Source: Bacteroidota bacterium (GTDB lineage: Bacteria; Bacteroidota; Bacteroidia; Bacteroidales; GCA-2748055). Taken from it: 50,666 nucleotides of DNA. The translations under genes and the position numbers were made by a program. This document shows positions 25,481 through 36,132 of this stretch, in pieces. The stretch lies in assembly GCA_024244665.1 (NCBI GenBank), contig JAAEOI010000386.1, positions 1-50,666 of the forward strand, written 5' to 3'. Each line of letters starts with the position of its first letter. Positions within the stretch are counted from its first letter, which is position 1. The notes under the pieces were generated by a model that was not told the origin of the DNA, did not search any database, and saw only the letters and a list, made by a program, of their open reading frames with translations.

Positions 25481-27487
25481 TTACTCCTGCACTACTCCTT
25501 TCGACCTCACAGCCTTGTATTGAACAGCTTCATACTGCCCTGAATCCAATTGCTTTCTATTATTTCGAATGACTACATCGCTTGTTGCTTCAAGCCCTAT
25601 GGCCGGGGAAGGACAATCAATGATGGTGTTTCCTTCAATGAGTAAGTTACGCGCACCTATGCTTTGTACAATTCCACCACCACGACGCTCAAATTTAAAG
25701 GATATCACTGGCTGGGTTGCATTTCCGTCAAACCCACAATCGTCGATGACATTGTTTCTGATAATGATCTCTGATGCATACAGTCCGTTGGGCCATGCTG
25801 TTTCATTCCTGAAATTGATAGCCATTGATGATGCTGATTTATACAAATTGTTTTCGATGAGACCTCTTTTTGCCCTGAAAACACTTCCATAACGACGTAT
25901 ATTGGTAAATTTTGAATTTCTGATGACAAACTCACCACAGGATTTTGAACGGTTCCATATCTGGGTACGATCCTGCAATTTGCTGGAGTTGGCATTTGCA
26001 TCCCAGCCTCCGTTCTTCTTCGGCTCATTGGCTTTTACCCTGGCAAGTTCTTCACCGGTAATCATATTGTTCGGCAGTTCATCACGAAACTCAACCAAAT
26101 ACCTCCCATCCTCTTGCTTTTGAACGTTTATCACTTCTGTTTCCAGCAAAATCTTTCCTTCCGTAGGTTCAAAAAATGAGACCTCATCACTCCTTGAAAA
26201 ATTAAAAAATACGGTGTCGCATAAAGCCACATTGGCATGGCCATTCGTTTTAGCCGAAGCTATAGCCACTGGGCGTGCATACAATGCCAGTCCATCATCT
26301 CCCAGTCCCTGTATATGTGTTCCTTCTATCCAGGGGCCCACTACATGCTCCCGGATATGCACACCATCAGCATTTCCCATCATCCATTTCCCTTCCTGCA
26401 TAATCGTATTGCAATGCAAAATATTGAAGTTTGAACCTTTCTTTGAAACAAAGCCCATTCCACCCCAACCATCAGTAGTCAGGTTGTATGCGGTTACATG
26501 TTTACTTTCCGGAAAATCAACATACATAGTTGAACCACTTCTAAAGTGATACACAAAACGTCCACCCTCTTCCCAGTCAGTAATATCGCCACCTTTATTG
26601 AGTTGAATCGTATAGCTTCCATCCTTAGTTTGCTCATAGCTATCCATTCGATAGAAGGTAGAACTTTTGTCCTTCAACCGACCATCCACATATGGATCTA
26701 AAAGGATAAATACATCCTGGGCAATGCTACCTGAAGCAGAAAAATCAGGTGATCCTTCCTCTAGTGCCACTGTAATTATCCGATTCTCCTCATCTACTTT
26801 GTTAATGTATCCCTGTACCCTGAAAATACCTTTGGCATAAGTAACTTCAAAACCACTAATAGAGATATTTTCACACTTTTCTGCATAAATCAGTCCTTGC
26901 TTACGATTTGAGAAATGAAGTGTAGCTCCGTTTCCTTCAATCTCTATATTTTTTACATTGTTGAGTTTGATAAGAGCGCTCTGGAGCTCTTCTCCAAAAT
27001 AATAGTCGCCTGCCGGGAATACCAATTTTACAGATCTACCCGCTGCAGCTAAATCTTCAGCTTGTTTTACAGCGGACTGTACAGCATCTGTGCAATCTTC
27101 CTTTCCTTCAGGGAGTGACACTGTAATAATTTCCTGTGCTTCTTTAATCGTAAAAGCTGTTGTTTCACTCCAGCCTGATATTTCTCCGTCGGAGGTAATG
27201 CTCCTTACCCGCCAGAAATATGTTCCTGCATCAAAAGGTCGATCGTGTACATAACGTGATAGCGCAATCGTATCCTGGTCGATAATACTGGAAAATGATT
27301 TGTCAGATGCAATCTGAATTTTATAAGACACCGGCATAGCCACATCGGCAAATTGTGCAGGATGATCTTCCCAATCAAAATTGTGGAATTTATATGAACT
27401 TGTTGGTCCTATATTTAAACCTTGCTCACATCCGGAAATACAAGTTATAAGCAGGCTCAACAAAACGATTGGTACAATGTTTTTCAT
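25481..27487 (-). CDS. beta-helix lipoprotein, GH28-like motifs (pair B, bare copy)
   Basis: 668 residues from the Met at 27487, chosen over the 5' end of the open frame (27595) because it places the lipoprotein signal MKNIVPIVLLSLLITCISGC (Cys20) at the N-terminus and avoids overlap with the upstream gene. A Fn3-like domain (about 25-135) precedes a right-handed beta-helix starting at ITVSLPEGKEDCTDAVQ. GNADGVHI (Asp374) and GLGDDGLALYAR (Asp397, Asp398) mirror the NTDG and G-D-D motifs of GH28 polygalacturonases with nearly the same spacing (23 versus about 21 residues); no clear G-H-G motif was seen. It is a tandem paralogue of 27555-31472 without that protein's LamG-like, DNRLRE and T9SS parts, implying a cell-bound version. 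Confidence 0.82.
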   Translation of the reverse strand: MKNIVPIVLLSLLITCISGCEQGLNIGPTSSYKFHNFDWEDHPAQFADVAMPVSYKIQIASDKSFSSIIDQDTIALSRYVHDRPFDAGTYFWRVRSITSDGEISGWSETTAFTIKEAQEIITVSLPEGKEDCTDAVQSAVKQAEDLAAAGRSVKLVFPAGDYYFGEELQSALIKLNNVKNIEIEGNGATLHFSNRKQGLIYAEKCENISISGFEVTYAKGIFRVQGYINKVDEENRIITVALEEGSPDFSASGSIAQDVFILLDPYVDGRLKDKSSTFYRMDSYEQTKDGSYTIQLNKGGDITDWEEGGRFVYHFRSGSTMYVDFPESKHVTAYNLTTDGWGGMGFVSKKGSNFNILHCNTIMQEGKWMMGNADGVHIREHVVGPWIEGTHIQGLGDDGLALYARPVAIASAKTNGHANVALCDTVFFNFSRSDEVSFFEPTEGKILLETEVINVQKQEDGRYLVEFRDELPNNMITGEELARVKANEPKKNGGWDANANSSKLQDRTQIWNRSKSCGEFVIRNSKFTNIRRYGSVFRAKRGLIENNLYKSASSMAINFRNETAWPNGLYASEIIIRNNVIDDCGFDGNATQPVISFKFERRGGGIVQSIGARNLLIEGNTIIDCPSPAIGLEATSDVVIRNNRKQLDSGQYEAVQYKAVRSKGVVQE

Positions 27488-27554
27488 GGACTTAAGTGTA
27501 TTACTAATGCTTTGCTTTTTCAAATTGTGTTTTCTCCTGTATATCTCACAAGTA

Positions 27555-30500
27555 TTAATGAACGATAATCTTCTCCAGGTACAATGCTGAATCATCTCTG
27601 ACTTTCAGAATATACAGACCTTTTCCCAGTGTATTTACCGGGATAGTCAGCTGATCACTTACATCCTTTCTGAACATCATGAGCTTGCCTGTCAGATCAA
27701 AGAGACTAAGATCTGCCTGTGAAATATTTATTAATTCTACGGTAAACTCCGAAGTTGCCGGATTGGGATACACCTTAATTTTACTTGTAGCAACCCGGAC
27801 TTCATCCTGAATGGACGTTATTACCCTGAATGAAACATGGATGGTACTATTGACCTTTACATCTGTAAATTCATAGCTATCTAGTGCCCCAAGTGAGACA
27901 CCATTTGCCAATACGTTCTCCACTTCATACCCGGGATCAGCGGTAAAGGTATAGGCTTGTGATCCGCCTTCCAGCACACTAATCTCCCCTGATGGAGAAA
28001 TGCTTCCGCCATTTCCGGCTGAGGCAGTTATTGTATAATAAACCGGATCCGGGGCCTTAATGATCAGGCTTGGGCTATTCATCCCTGATTCTTTCGAATA
28101 ATAGGTTGACATCACTTCATCGTTGCCTGCATCACTCAGCATTATTGATATTTTGCCGTCCCCACTACGCTCCATCTCTGCCTGGGCCGTAATATCAAAC
28201 TCGATCCAACTACCCACTGCAGGAGTGGTCCGGGTGCTCAACACAACTCCTTCCGATGGTTTATTTACCCAGGTAATACTTGTTTCTCCCCAGCTGTCAT
28301 CTGCAACAAACATTGCTTTGTGGGGCGTAGAATTTCCATTTATAGCCGCTAACCTTAGCTGCAGTTTTGCCGAAGTGATTGGATTCTCAATAGATGATAT
28401 ATCAAACCTTAAATAACTCTGTCGCTTATAGTCAGGAGTATCTGAAGTTTTAACCACCAGGCTTTCTGAAGCACCAAAATTAGTATTCTCATACTGGCCA
28501 GCATGCACATATGCATCTGCTTCCGGACTTATATCTTCAGCACCCGGTATTTTACTGAAAGTCACAGATATGCTTTGGTCAGATGCTACATTATTCAGGG
28601 TATAAACATCCAATGCTCCTTTTGAAATCCCATTCACAAGCACATCCTCAACCTTATAACCTGCGTTTGCACTGAAAGTGAATGTTTCACTATCTCCACT
28701 GAATAGCGTGACAGCTCCACTAGGTGCGATCGAACCATTGCTTCCCGCTGATGCAGAGATAATATGAATATCAGGACCTGGTACATACACGTTTTTCTCA
28801 GGGTTCACTTGCGTGCTGAAGTCAATATCTCTTGTACGCGTGGCAGAGAACTCTACATCATCCAACACATCACCCGAGAGAATCACAACATTATTTCGGA
28901 TCACCACATTTTCAGCTCCAATTAGCAAGATCTCCGGAGATGGACAGTCTTTAATAGCCTGACCTTCAATCAGGATGTTACGCGGACCAATACTATGTAC
29001 AACACTCCCTCTCCCTTCGAATACAAATGCAATAGGAGCCTGCGTTCCGGGTCCATCAAAGGAACAATCTTCAATGCTGTTATTGCGTACAATAATCTCC
29101 GAGGCATATAATCCATTGGGCCAGGCTGTTTCATTGCGAAAATGAATGGCTCGTGAAGAAGCACCGCGATATTCGTTGTTTTCTACAACACCACGTTTTG
29201 ACCTGAATACGTTGGCATAACGACGGTTATTGGTAAACTTACAATTTCGTATTATAAACTCGCCACACGATTTTGATCGGTTCCAAATCTGCGTGACATC
29301 TGTAAGCGGACTGCCCAAAATGATCCCCCCAGGTATGGTGTCGGCAAAGGTGGCCTTGTATGAACCTCCCAGGTCCATCACTTTTGTTACGCTTGTTTCC
29401 AGTAATATTCTTCCTTCACTTGGTTGAAAAAATGCAACCTCATCTCCTTCTTCCAAATTAAAATACTCACTTACACAAACAGCAGACTTTGGATCGCCTC
29501 CGGGATTCACTGCAGTCATTGCAATGCAGCGAGCATAAAATGCCAGTCCATCATCACCCGTTGCCTGTATTTCTGTGCCTTCTATCCAGGGTCCTACAAC
29601 ATGTTCACGTATATGCACACCATCAGCGTTCCCCATCATCCATTTCCCCTCCTGCATCACTGTTTTACAATTCAGAATATTGAAGTTTGAGCCTTTCTTG
29701 GAAACAAATCCCATAGCTCCCCAGCCATCAGTGCTGACATTATGCACTGTCATATTCTTTGATTCCCCGAAATCCACATGATGCGTTGAACCGCTTCTGA
29801 AATGATATACAAAACGATCTCCCACTTCCCAATCAGAAAAATCACCTCCCGCATTCACTTGTATTGTATAGGTTCCGTCCTGGTGATTCACATAACTGTC
29901 CTTCCTGTAGAAATTTGAAGATTGATCTTTTATGCGCCCATCAATATCCGGATCTAATAATATAAAAATGTCGTGGTCAGGGGCACTTGATGCTTCAAAA
30001 CCGGGAGATCCCTCCTCAACAGATACCTTAACGGTTCTGGTACTTTCATCAACTGTCAACACATGCCCCTGTACCCTGAATATCCCTTTAGCATAAGTAA
30101 CATTTATTCCACTGACAGAGATATTCTCACATGCCGTGGCTTCAATAAGTCCCTGGTTTCTTTTGGAGAGATGAAAAATTGCTCCGCTACCTTCAATCTC
30201 AATATCTTTAACGCCATTTAAACTGATCACTTCACCCACCAGGCTTTCTCCAAAATAATAGTCCCCTGCAGGAAAAAGCAGTTTCACTGAATTCCCGACA
30301 GATGCAGATGCCTCAGCCTGGGCAACTGAAGCCTGAATGCTTGCAGTACAATCTTCCTGTCCGCCGGGCAGCGATACAGTAATTACTTCCTGGGGCTCCT
30401 CAATGGTAAATGATACCGTATCCTGCCATTCTGAAATATTTCCGGCGTATGTTATGCTCCTGGTTCTCCAATAGTAGCTTCCCGGATTGAAAGGCTGGTC

Positions 30501-31472
30501 ATGCACATAGCGGGACAATAGTACCGTATCGTTGTCAATAATTGAGGAAAACTGTTCATCTTCAGCGATCTGAATTTCGTAACTGATCGGACTGGCCACA
30601 TCTGCAAATTGATCCGGATGATCCTCCCAGTCAAAATTTGGAAAACGATAAGTGCCGAAAGCAAGCTCCGGTTCTGAAATATCCAGGCTTACAACACTGG
30701 CCCAGGTAGATCCCAGTCTGAATTCATCGATACGCCCCAAACCTTTTGAAAATGCCAACCTGAAGGAATTAACACTTGTTGTCAGGCTTCCTCCTGTTGC
30801 TTCATAGTCCCAAATGAATGTATCATCGTTTGCAGGAACTGCATCTCCCTCTTTAAAAGCAGAAACCTTCACACTTACCTGTGCATTATCATACTGGTAT
30901 TGGGCAACGATGAAATAGTCAACATCATTTTCAATGATACCCGGATCACTCTGCGTGGTAACCGCTCCCCAGCCGGCAGTATTCCCGACATTCACCTTTA
31001 ATCTTCCATCGGGAGTTATGCCCACAGCAAAACCAGCTGCTGCACCGCTTGAAGTTAGACCGTCGATCCTGTAGTTCCCGTTAGCGTCTTTTTTTGTCAG
31101 AAAAGAGATATAAAAAGTTGTCGTTTCCTCCCCCAATTTCACCGGGTTAAGTAATTGACGGCTCACTCCCTGCCCGAAAGGTGATGAAGAGTAAGCGTGA
31201 CCTCCTGTAGCAGGCAGCTCTACAGATGAAGGGTAATCCAGACTTGAAGGAGAAATGCTTACCGTACCATTTGCAACAGGCACTTGCCAGCTTTCGCTCC
31301 ACCCCATGCCTGAAATGCCATTAACTGCACTTATTGGTGAACCAAAAATATCAAAGTCATCATATACATAGACACTATCATAGGAGGAATTAATTACAAT
31401 CTCTCCAGCTTCTGCAATATGGTAACTTGCAGCAAAAATGACAATGCTCAGAAATAATCGCAGATATCTCAT
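27555..31472 (-). CDS. modular T9SS-exported beta-helix protein (pair B, long copy)
   Basis: 1305 residues. Order: signal peptide 1-22; LamG-like module about 28-270; Fn3-like about 275-360; right-handed beta-helix about 365-880 with GNADGVHI (Asp617) and ATGDDGLAFYAR (Asp640/641); InlB B-repeat-like domain about 904-975 (ISASAGSNGSIAPSGAVTLF); DNRLRE/CBM96-like carbohydrate-binding domain about 978-1137 (EADAYVHAGQYENTNFGASE); second InlB-like repeat about 1140-1215; T9SS type A sorting tail from VYPNPATSEF (about 1231) to the end. The catalytic module is paralogous to 25481-27487. The tail predicts surface or extracellular placement, so it likely makes the first cuts in the polymer. The start follows directly after the stop of the sulfatase gene, with no gap. 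Confidence 0.85.
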   Translation of the reverse strand: MRYLRLFLSIVIFAASYHIAEAGEIVINSSYDSVYVYDDFDIFGSPISAVNGISGMGWSESWQVPVANGTVSISPSSLDYPSSVELPATGGHAYSSSPFGQGVSRQLLNPVKLGEETTTFYISFLTKKDANGNYRIDGLTSSGAAAGFAVGITPDGRLKVNVGNTAGWGAVTTQSDPGIIENDVDYFIVAQYQYDNAQVSVKVSAFKEGDAVPANDDTFIWDYEATGGSLTTSVNSFRLAFSKGLGRIDEFRLGSTWASVVSLDISEPELAFGTYRFPNFDWEDHPDQFADVASPISYEIQIAEDEQFSSIIDNDTVLLSRYVHDQPFNPGSYYWRTRSITYAGNISEWQDTVSFTIEEPQEVITVSLPGGQEDCTASIQASVAQAEASASVGNSVKLLFPAGDYYFGESLVGEVISLNGVKDIEIEGSGAIFHLSKRNQGLIEATACENISVSGINVTYAKGIFRVQGHVLTVDESTRTVKVSVEEGSPGFEASSAPDHDIFILLDPDIDGRIKDQSSNFYRKDSYVNHQDGTYTIQVNAGGDFSDWEVGDRFVYHFRSGSTHHVDFGESKNMTVHNVSTDGWGAMGFVSKKGSNFNILNCKTVMQEGKWMMGNADGVHIREHVVGPWIEGTEIQATGDDGLAFYARCIAMTAVNPGGDPKSAVCVSEYFNLEEGDEVAFFQPSEGRILLETSVTKVMDLGGSYKATFADTIPGGIILGSPLTDVTQIWNRSKSCGEFIIRNCKFTNNRRYANVFRSKRGVVENNEYRGASSRAIHFRNETAWPNGLYASEIIVRNNSIEDCSFDGPGTQAPIAFVFEGRGSVVHSIGPRNILIEGQAIKDCPSPEILLIGAENVVIRNNVVILSGDVLDDVEFSATRTRDIDFSTQVNPEKNVYVPGPDIHIISASAGSNGSIAPSGAVTLFSGDSETFTFSANAGYKVEDVLVNGISKGALDVYTLNNVASDQSISVTFSKIPGAEDISPEADAYVHAGQYENTNFGASESLVVKTSDTPDYKRQSYLRFDISSIENPITSAKLQLRLAAINGNSTPHKAMFVADDSWGETSITWVNKPSEGVVLSTRTTPAVGSWIEFDITAQAEMERSGDGKISIMLSDAGNDEVMSTYYSKESGMNSPSLIIKAPDPVYYTITASAGNGGSISPSGEISVLEGGSQAYTFTADPGYEVENVLANGVSLGALDSYEFTDVKVNSTIHVSFRVITSIQDEVRVATSKIKVYPNPATSEFTVELINISQADLSLFDLTGKLMMFRKDVSDQLTIPVNTLGKGLYILKVRDDSALYLEKIIVH

Positions 31473-33020
31473 TTAGTACCAGTATCCTGCATTCCTGCAG
31501 ATTTCAAAACGCACTTCCCAATTGCTCATGGCCTCTTCCCAGCTAACTCCCAATCTGTCAACCTCAGCCTTTATCTTTTCATATTGTTTGGGTCTGAATT
31601 CTCTGAATTTCTCCCAATCCATTTCCTTTACTCCTGACTGAGCGTATTTCTGATAGGGCCTGTAGTCAATTTCAGCGGGGTATTTTTCCCTCCAGGCATC
31701 AAATAAAGCACGGGCTTCTTCAACCTGTCTAACATATGCGCTATCGGAAATCAGATTATTGGATTCCATCGGATCCTTTCTCAAATCGTAGAATTCCTCA
31801 ACAACCGGATCCAGATCTATCCACCGGGCATACTTGGTAGTTTTTGTTCGTACCCCATCATTGCGGGGAATATATATGGGTGCTGTTGGTGAAACAAAAT
31901 GTTCAAAAAAGAAATGCTCTCTCCCTGTGGTCTCAGCTCCATTAATTATGGACTTTAAACTTTGACCATCCATGGTTTCCGGAGCCGGTACACCTGCCAG
32001 GTCGAGCAATGTTGGCGCTACATCAATATTTAATACCAAAGCTTCAGAAACGCTCCCTTTTGCTTTTGAACGTGGATCATAAACAATAAAAGGGATCCTC
32101 AGACTTTGATCATAGGGTGACCATTTCGCACCCAGCTGCTTCTCCCCAAAATGCGTCCCATGATCAGACAAATAGATAATCACCGTATTATCTGCCACTC
32201 CTTTTTCTTCCAGCATCTTAGTAATCTCACCAATGGAACGCTCCACGCTCATGATCTTTTCATAATAATGACTCACATAAGTCTGCATCTTTTCATCTGT
32301 ACCAAACATGGTATTATAACTCCGGTTACCATAACCCGTCTGAACAAATTCCGGCAATTTTGCATGCTCCTCAGGAGTATCGGTTGATACCCTGGTAAAA
32401 GGAAATTCAGCCAATTTTCCTTCATCTTCAGGAGCTGGCACTGAAGTAGGGTGAGGCTCTTTGTAGTTGAGCTGTATGCAAAAAGGTTGTTCCCCAGGTA
32501 CACTATCTAAAAAATCGTTGGCCATTTGAGTTAACCATGCTGCATCATGCAAAGTATCTCCCTTATATACCCTGAAAGCAGGTCCCTGAGAAGTGGTAGC
32601 ATCATAAAAATCAAAGCTGGCTATTTGCTCTTTCGTTATCCCAAAACCGTGTTTACCAAACAATCCCAGGTAATATCCTGCATTACTTAACTGTGCCGGG
32701 TAGCTTTGGGCAAATGATTCCTCAGGAAGGGGTTTTTGAAATCTTTTTACCTGGTGATGGGACATATATTGTCCGGAAAGCAAACAGGCTCTCGACACAC
32801 CACAAATGGGAGACACGACAAATCCCTGATTAAAACGAATACCCTCTGTTGCCAATCGGTCTATATTTGGGGTTTCAATCGGACAGGCTTCGTCATAACA
32901 CGACAATGTTTGTGTGCGCTGGTCATCGGTGTAAACAATGATAAAATTGGGTCGTTCAGGTGTTTTTGCACATGCACCACACATGAGAACTACTGCCAGA
33001 ATTATATAAATATGTTTCAT
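31473..33020 (-). CDS. sulfatase (S1 family), lipoprotein
   Basis: 515 residues, lipoprotein signal with Cys17 (VLMCGACAK). The fold starts RPNFIIVYTDDQRTQTLSCY (metal Asp32, Asp33). The site that is converted to formylglycine is C-G-V-S-R at 73-77 followed by ACLLSGQY: the third position is Val, not the canonical Pro or Ala. Later motifs are FGKHGFG, TVIIYLSDHGTHFGEKQLGAKWS (metal/acid residues) and the C-terminal FYDLRKDPMESNNL typical of sulfatases. It should remove a sulfate ester early in degradation, between two beta-helix genes. It is clearly divergent from the sulfatase at 12362, so a different regiospecificity is expected. Neighbour spacing (0 bp and 35 bp) supports one operon. Confidence 0.92.
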   Translation of the reverse strand: MKHIYIILAVVLMCGACAKTPERPNFIIVYTDDQRTQTLSCYDEACPIETPNIDRLATEGIRFNQGFVVSPICGVSRACLLSGQYMSHHQVKRFQKPLPEESFAQSYPAQLSNAGYYLGLFGKHGFGITKEQIASFDFYDATTSQGPAFRVYKGDTLHDAAWLTQMANDFLDSVPGEQPFCIQLNYKEPHPTSVPAPEDEGKLAEFPFTRVSTDTPEEHAKLPEFVQTGYGNRSYNTMFGTDEKMQTYVSHYYEKIMSVERSIGEITKMLEEKGVADNTVIIYLSDHGTHFGEKQLGAKWSPYDQSLRIPFIVYDPRSKAKGSVSEALVLNIDVAPTLLDLAGVPAPETMDGQSLKSIINGAETTGREHFFFEHFVSPTAPIYIPRNDGVRTKTTKYARWIDLDPVVEEFYDLRKDPMESNNLISDSAYVRQVEEARALFDAWREKYPAEIDYRPYQKYAQSGVKEMDWEKFREFRPKQYEKIKAEVDRLGVSWEEAMSNWEVRFEICRNAGYWY

Positions 33021-33055
33021 GTAAATAGATTTTTTACCATTACTTAATTATCAAA

Positions 33056-36000
33056 CTAATTGGATTTTACTAGTTTATACCTGGCTCCATTTCTCTCATC
33101 AAAAAGGATGTATATACCTGAACTCCAATCAGACAGATCGATATAATTTGTATTTATGCACTTCTTTATCATACTTCCGGTTTGTGTAAACACGTTAAAA
33201 TCTGAATACCTGGAAAAAGTAAACATGCCATTTACACTCGGATTTGGATATACCTTCATGTCATTATCAATAGCAGCTTGAGGCACTGATTGTACCGTCG
33301 TATCAGGGACATTTTGCAACTCAAATTGAACATTGACACAATTGTCGTCAACAATCAACAATTGATCTTTGGAAAGCCTGTTATCCAAAACCTGGTTGCC
33401 TGTCCCGCTAACATTTTCCGAGTTGCTGACGTGTATTCCTATTTCAAAATCCTCATCTGAATAAACAGACCATTCATCAATGGTGTTGGTGATTAAGTTA
33501 TTTTCCAGGATCACATTTTTGGCATAATCGATCTGGATGGCTTCATCCCTGAAATTATCAATGATATGATTGTTCCTGATCAGAATATTCTCATTGTAAA
33601 TACTCCCGGTTTCCCAGTCAGGTCTGTTCACGTTGGTATTTAGTCGTATTCCTCTCCAGTTGGGGCGCCTGATAATGTTCCCCTCAACCAGCACCACATC
33701 GGGCATGGTACCCGGATCACTGGGTGCATACCCAATATGTATCCCGGATTGACCAGCATATTCAACAACATTATCAGCCACCCAGGTACGGTCAGCCTGC
33801 ACCCAGACGCTGTTTCGGTATGCACCTATCAGGCTGTTTTTTCGGAATACAGATCCCTTTCCTGCATTGCTGCCATTATGAAACATATCGTCGCGTGAAT
33901 ACTCATAGCGGTTTCCTTCGTACCACACATTGTCTCCCCGATCCACGCCAACCCCACCTGAAGAACTACCCATGATACGGCCCTGTGTACGCAGATAGTT
34001 GTTATTCAAACACCGGCTATTGCTACAACCCGCATCTATTGCAAAATAACGTCCACGAGAAGCATGTGTTGTCATATTATTCAGAACAAAATTATCTACC
34101 CCCGAACTCAGAAAAACAACATCTCCTCCCCGGTGTGACAGCACAAAATAGTCTCCATCTTCCAGTTCATCCTTGTAGCGACCGTACTCGGAGCTCCCGC
34201 AGGTAAACTTGAAAGTTGTATCGTTCACACGTGCCTGCTCCCAGGTTTCCTCCATTTCAAAATCCACCCCTTTCAATCCTATTTTCTGGCTATGCTCGCT
34301 GCTCAGAAAATAACCTTCTGTATAGTGTTTCAGCACATCATAGGTTTTATATACTGAGGTATCCACAATCACTTCAAAGGTCCGAGCTTCCTTATTGAAA
34401 TTTTTAACGACACCACCTATCTGGTACAGGGAATTCGGATGGTAATCAATAATGATATCCTTCACCTGCATACCTCTGCTGTTATTCACCTCCATAAAGC
34501 CACAGAGCCATTCTCCATGTGTAGCTTCAATGGTGATTTTGGAACCGCGTCCGTTTACCAGTACATGATCGTATCCATCCACATACAATAAAAAGCCATT
34601 ACTTCTTGATCCCTCATCACTGACCGGATCCTGGCGTACATTGAATTCACCGTCTATTGGAAATCTTAATTCAACGGCACCCGGGGTCGTTTCGGAAAGG
34701 CTTAATACCGTTTGCCATTTGCTGCGTATCTCATCCCAGCCATCTCCCGGAAGAACATCCACAATAGCTTCGGGCTGGTTGATCCGGAAAGAGTTAATCC
34801 TGGACCAACCACCTTCAGAAACAGATTCATTGTTTACAAAGCGCAGTCTCCAGTAATAGATCGTATTGTACTCCAACTCAAAGTCAGGACAATAATAATT
34901 GATAAATACAGGTACGGTATCCGCATCAAGCGGGGAGCTAAAATCGCTGTGATCATCAATCTCTATTTCATAATACCCGGAAAAAGGGCCCGTATGTTGA
35001 TGAGTCCATGAGAAAAACGGAATAGTCTGGTACAATGTCGCCCCGTTTCCCGGCACTTCAGCATATATACCTGAGGGATTCAGCACAGTTAACACTGCCG
35101 TATTACTTTTCATGGATACCCCATCATCGTTGTATGCTGCAACATTGAAATAGTATGCCGGGTTTCTATATTCTGCTGTTACCTCATGACTTGTAATATC
35201 AGCAGCAGTTCGTGCAAGCTCAGAACCATCTTTGTAAATTATATATCCTTTTTCATTGTCTGAGTTATCTGTCCAATTCAGCTGAACAGGGGACTCCGGC
35301 ATTTGATTGCTGACTGTATCCGGATCAATTGCAAGATTCGTTGCAGCACTTATCGATCCCAGCCAGGCAGTGCCACTTGTAACACTCTGCAGGGTTGAAC
35401 CCAGACGAAGTTCATCTATCTTCACATTCCCCTGTGAAAATATAAGCTGAAACCTATCCATCTCAACACCACTCTTTCCTGATTCAGATACGATCCAGTT
35501 CACAGCAGCAGGATCAGCAGGAATAGCATCACCCTCTTCAAACAATGCTATTTTATTTACCTGGCCCTCTTTTGCCAGTACAAGCAAGTAGGTAAGATCA
35601 TTAGCAAATGAGCCATCCTCCGAAGGATCGCTCCAATTGGCTGAAGCCCTCACCTCCATGCTACCTGGTTCATTGATACGTAGGCCATATCGGGCATAAC
35701 CGCCTCCAAAGCCCAGTAAAGTGAAAGATCCGGAGGCATCTTTCTGAACAAGTAAAGACAGGTAAAAAGTGGAATTCAATAATCCGTAGGTATTGGCAAA
35801 AGAACGTTCAATGCTGCTTTGTCCGTTTGAAGTATGTTCGATGTATCCCCCGGATCCACTGGCACCTGTACCTGAAGGGTATGAAAGACTTTCGGTTTCC
35901 GTAACACTGATGGCAATAGAAGCATCCGAAGTATATGCCCACCTGCCTGACCATCCTGCTCCCGAGATACCATTATCATTGTCATGCAACAGGCTGCCGG

Positions 36001-36127
36001 TAATATCAAAATCATCGTATACATACAGGGTGTCCTTATCGGTATTGATGATAATATTTTCAGCATGCACCTGCGATACAATTGCCACAAGCATTAAAAC
36101 GATGGTATGGAAATAATTATATTTCAT
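33056..36127 (-). CDS. modular T9SS-exported beta-helix protein (type C)
   Basis: 1023 residues: signal peptide 1-22 (to QVHA); LamG-like module about 28-250 (DDFDITGS...GISGAGW); a Fn3 domain about 258-350; a second beta-sandwich about 352-448; a right-handed beta-helix about 455-920; T9SS type A tail from VYPNPSVNGMFTF to the end. The helix has parallel-beta-helix turns NNYLRTQGRI, GNRYEYSRDDMF and NVVEYAGQSGIHIGYAP. A D-D pair in SRDDMFHNGS is the only acidic feature resembling the other helices. It is not obviously a paralogue of the A or B pair beyond the LamG-like module and tail. It may be a lyase or hydrolase on the polysaccharide surface. The gap to the upstream gene is 5 bp. Confidence 0.8.
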   Translation of the reverse strand: MKYNYFHTIVLMLVAIVSQVHAENIIINTDKDTLYVYDDFDITGSLLHDNDNGISGAGWSGRWAYTSDASIAISVTETESLSYPSGTGASGSGGYIEHTSNGQSSIERSFANTYGLLNSTFYLSLLVQKDASGSFTLLGFGGGYARYGLRINEPGSMEVRASANWSDPSEDGSFANDLTYLLVLAKEGQVNKIALFEEGDAIPADPAAVNWIVSESGKSGVEMDRFQLIFSQGNVKIDELRLGSTLQSVTSGTAWLGSISAATNLAIDPDTVSNQMPESPVQLNWTDNSDNEKGYIIYKDGSELARTAADITSHEVTAEYRNPAYYFNVAAYNDDGVSMKSNTAVLTVLNPSGIYAEVPGNGATLYQTIPFFSWTHQHTGPFSGYYEIEIDDHSDFSSPLDADTVPVFINYYCPDFELEYNTIYYWRLRFVNNESVSEGGWSRINSFRINQPEAIVDVLPGDGWDEIRSKWQTVLSLSETTPGAVELRFPIDGEFNVRQDPVSDEGSRSNGFLLYVDGYDHVLVNGRGSKITIEATHGEWLCGFMEVNNSRGMQVKDIIIDYHPNSLYQIGGVVKNFNKEARTFEVIVDTSVYKTYDVLKHYTEGYFLSSEHSQKIGLKGVDFEMEETWEQARVNDTTFKFTCGSSEYGRYKDELEDGDYFVLSHRGGDVVFLSSGVDNFVLNNMTTHASRGRYFAIDAGCSNSRCLNNNYLRTQGRIMGSSSGGVGVDRGDNVWYEGNRYEYSRDDMFHNGSNAGKGSVFRKNSLIGAYRNSVWVQADRTWVADNVVEYAGQSGIHIGYAPSDPGTMPDVVLVEGNIIRRPNWRGIRLNTNVNRPDWETGSIYNENILIRNNHIIDNFRDEAIQIDYAKNVILENNLITNTIDEWSVYSDEDFEIGIHVSNSENVSGTGNQVLDNRLSKDQLLIVDDNCVNVQFELQNVPDTTVQSVPQAAIDNDMKVYPNPSVNGMFTFSRYSDFNVFTQTGSMIKKCINTNYIDLSDWSSGIYILFDERNGARYKLVKSN

Positions 36128-36132
36128 TCAAT

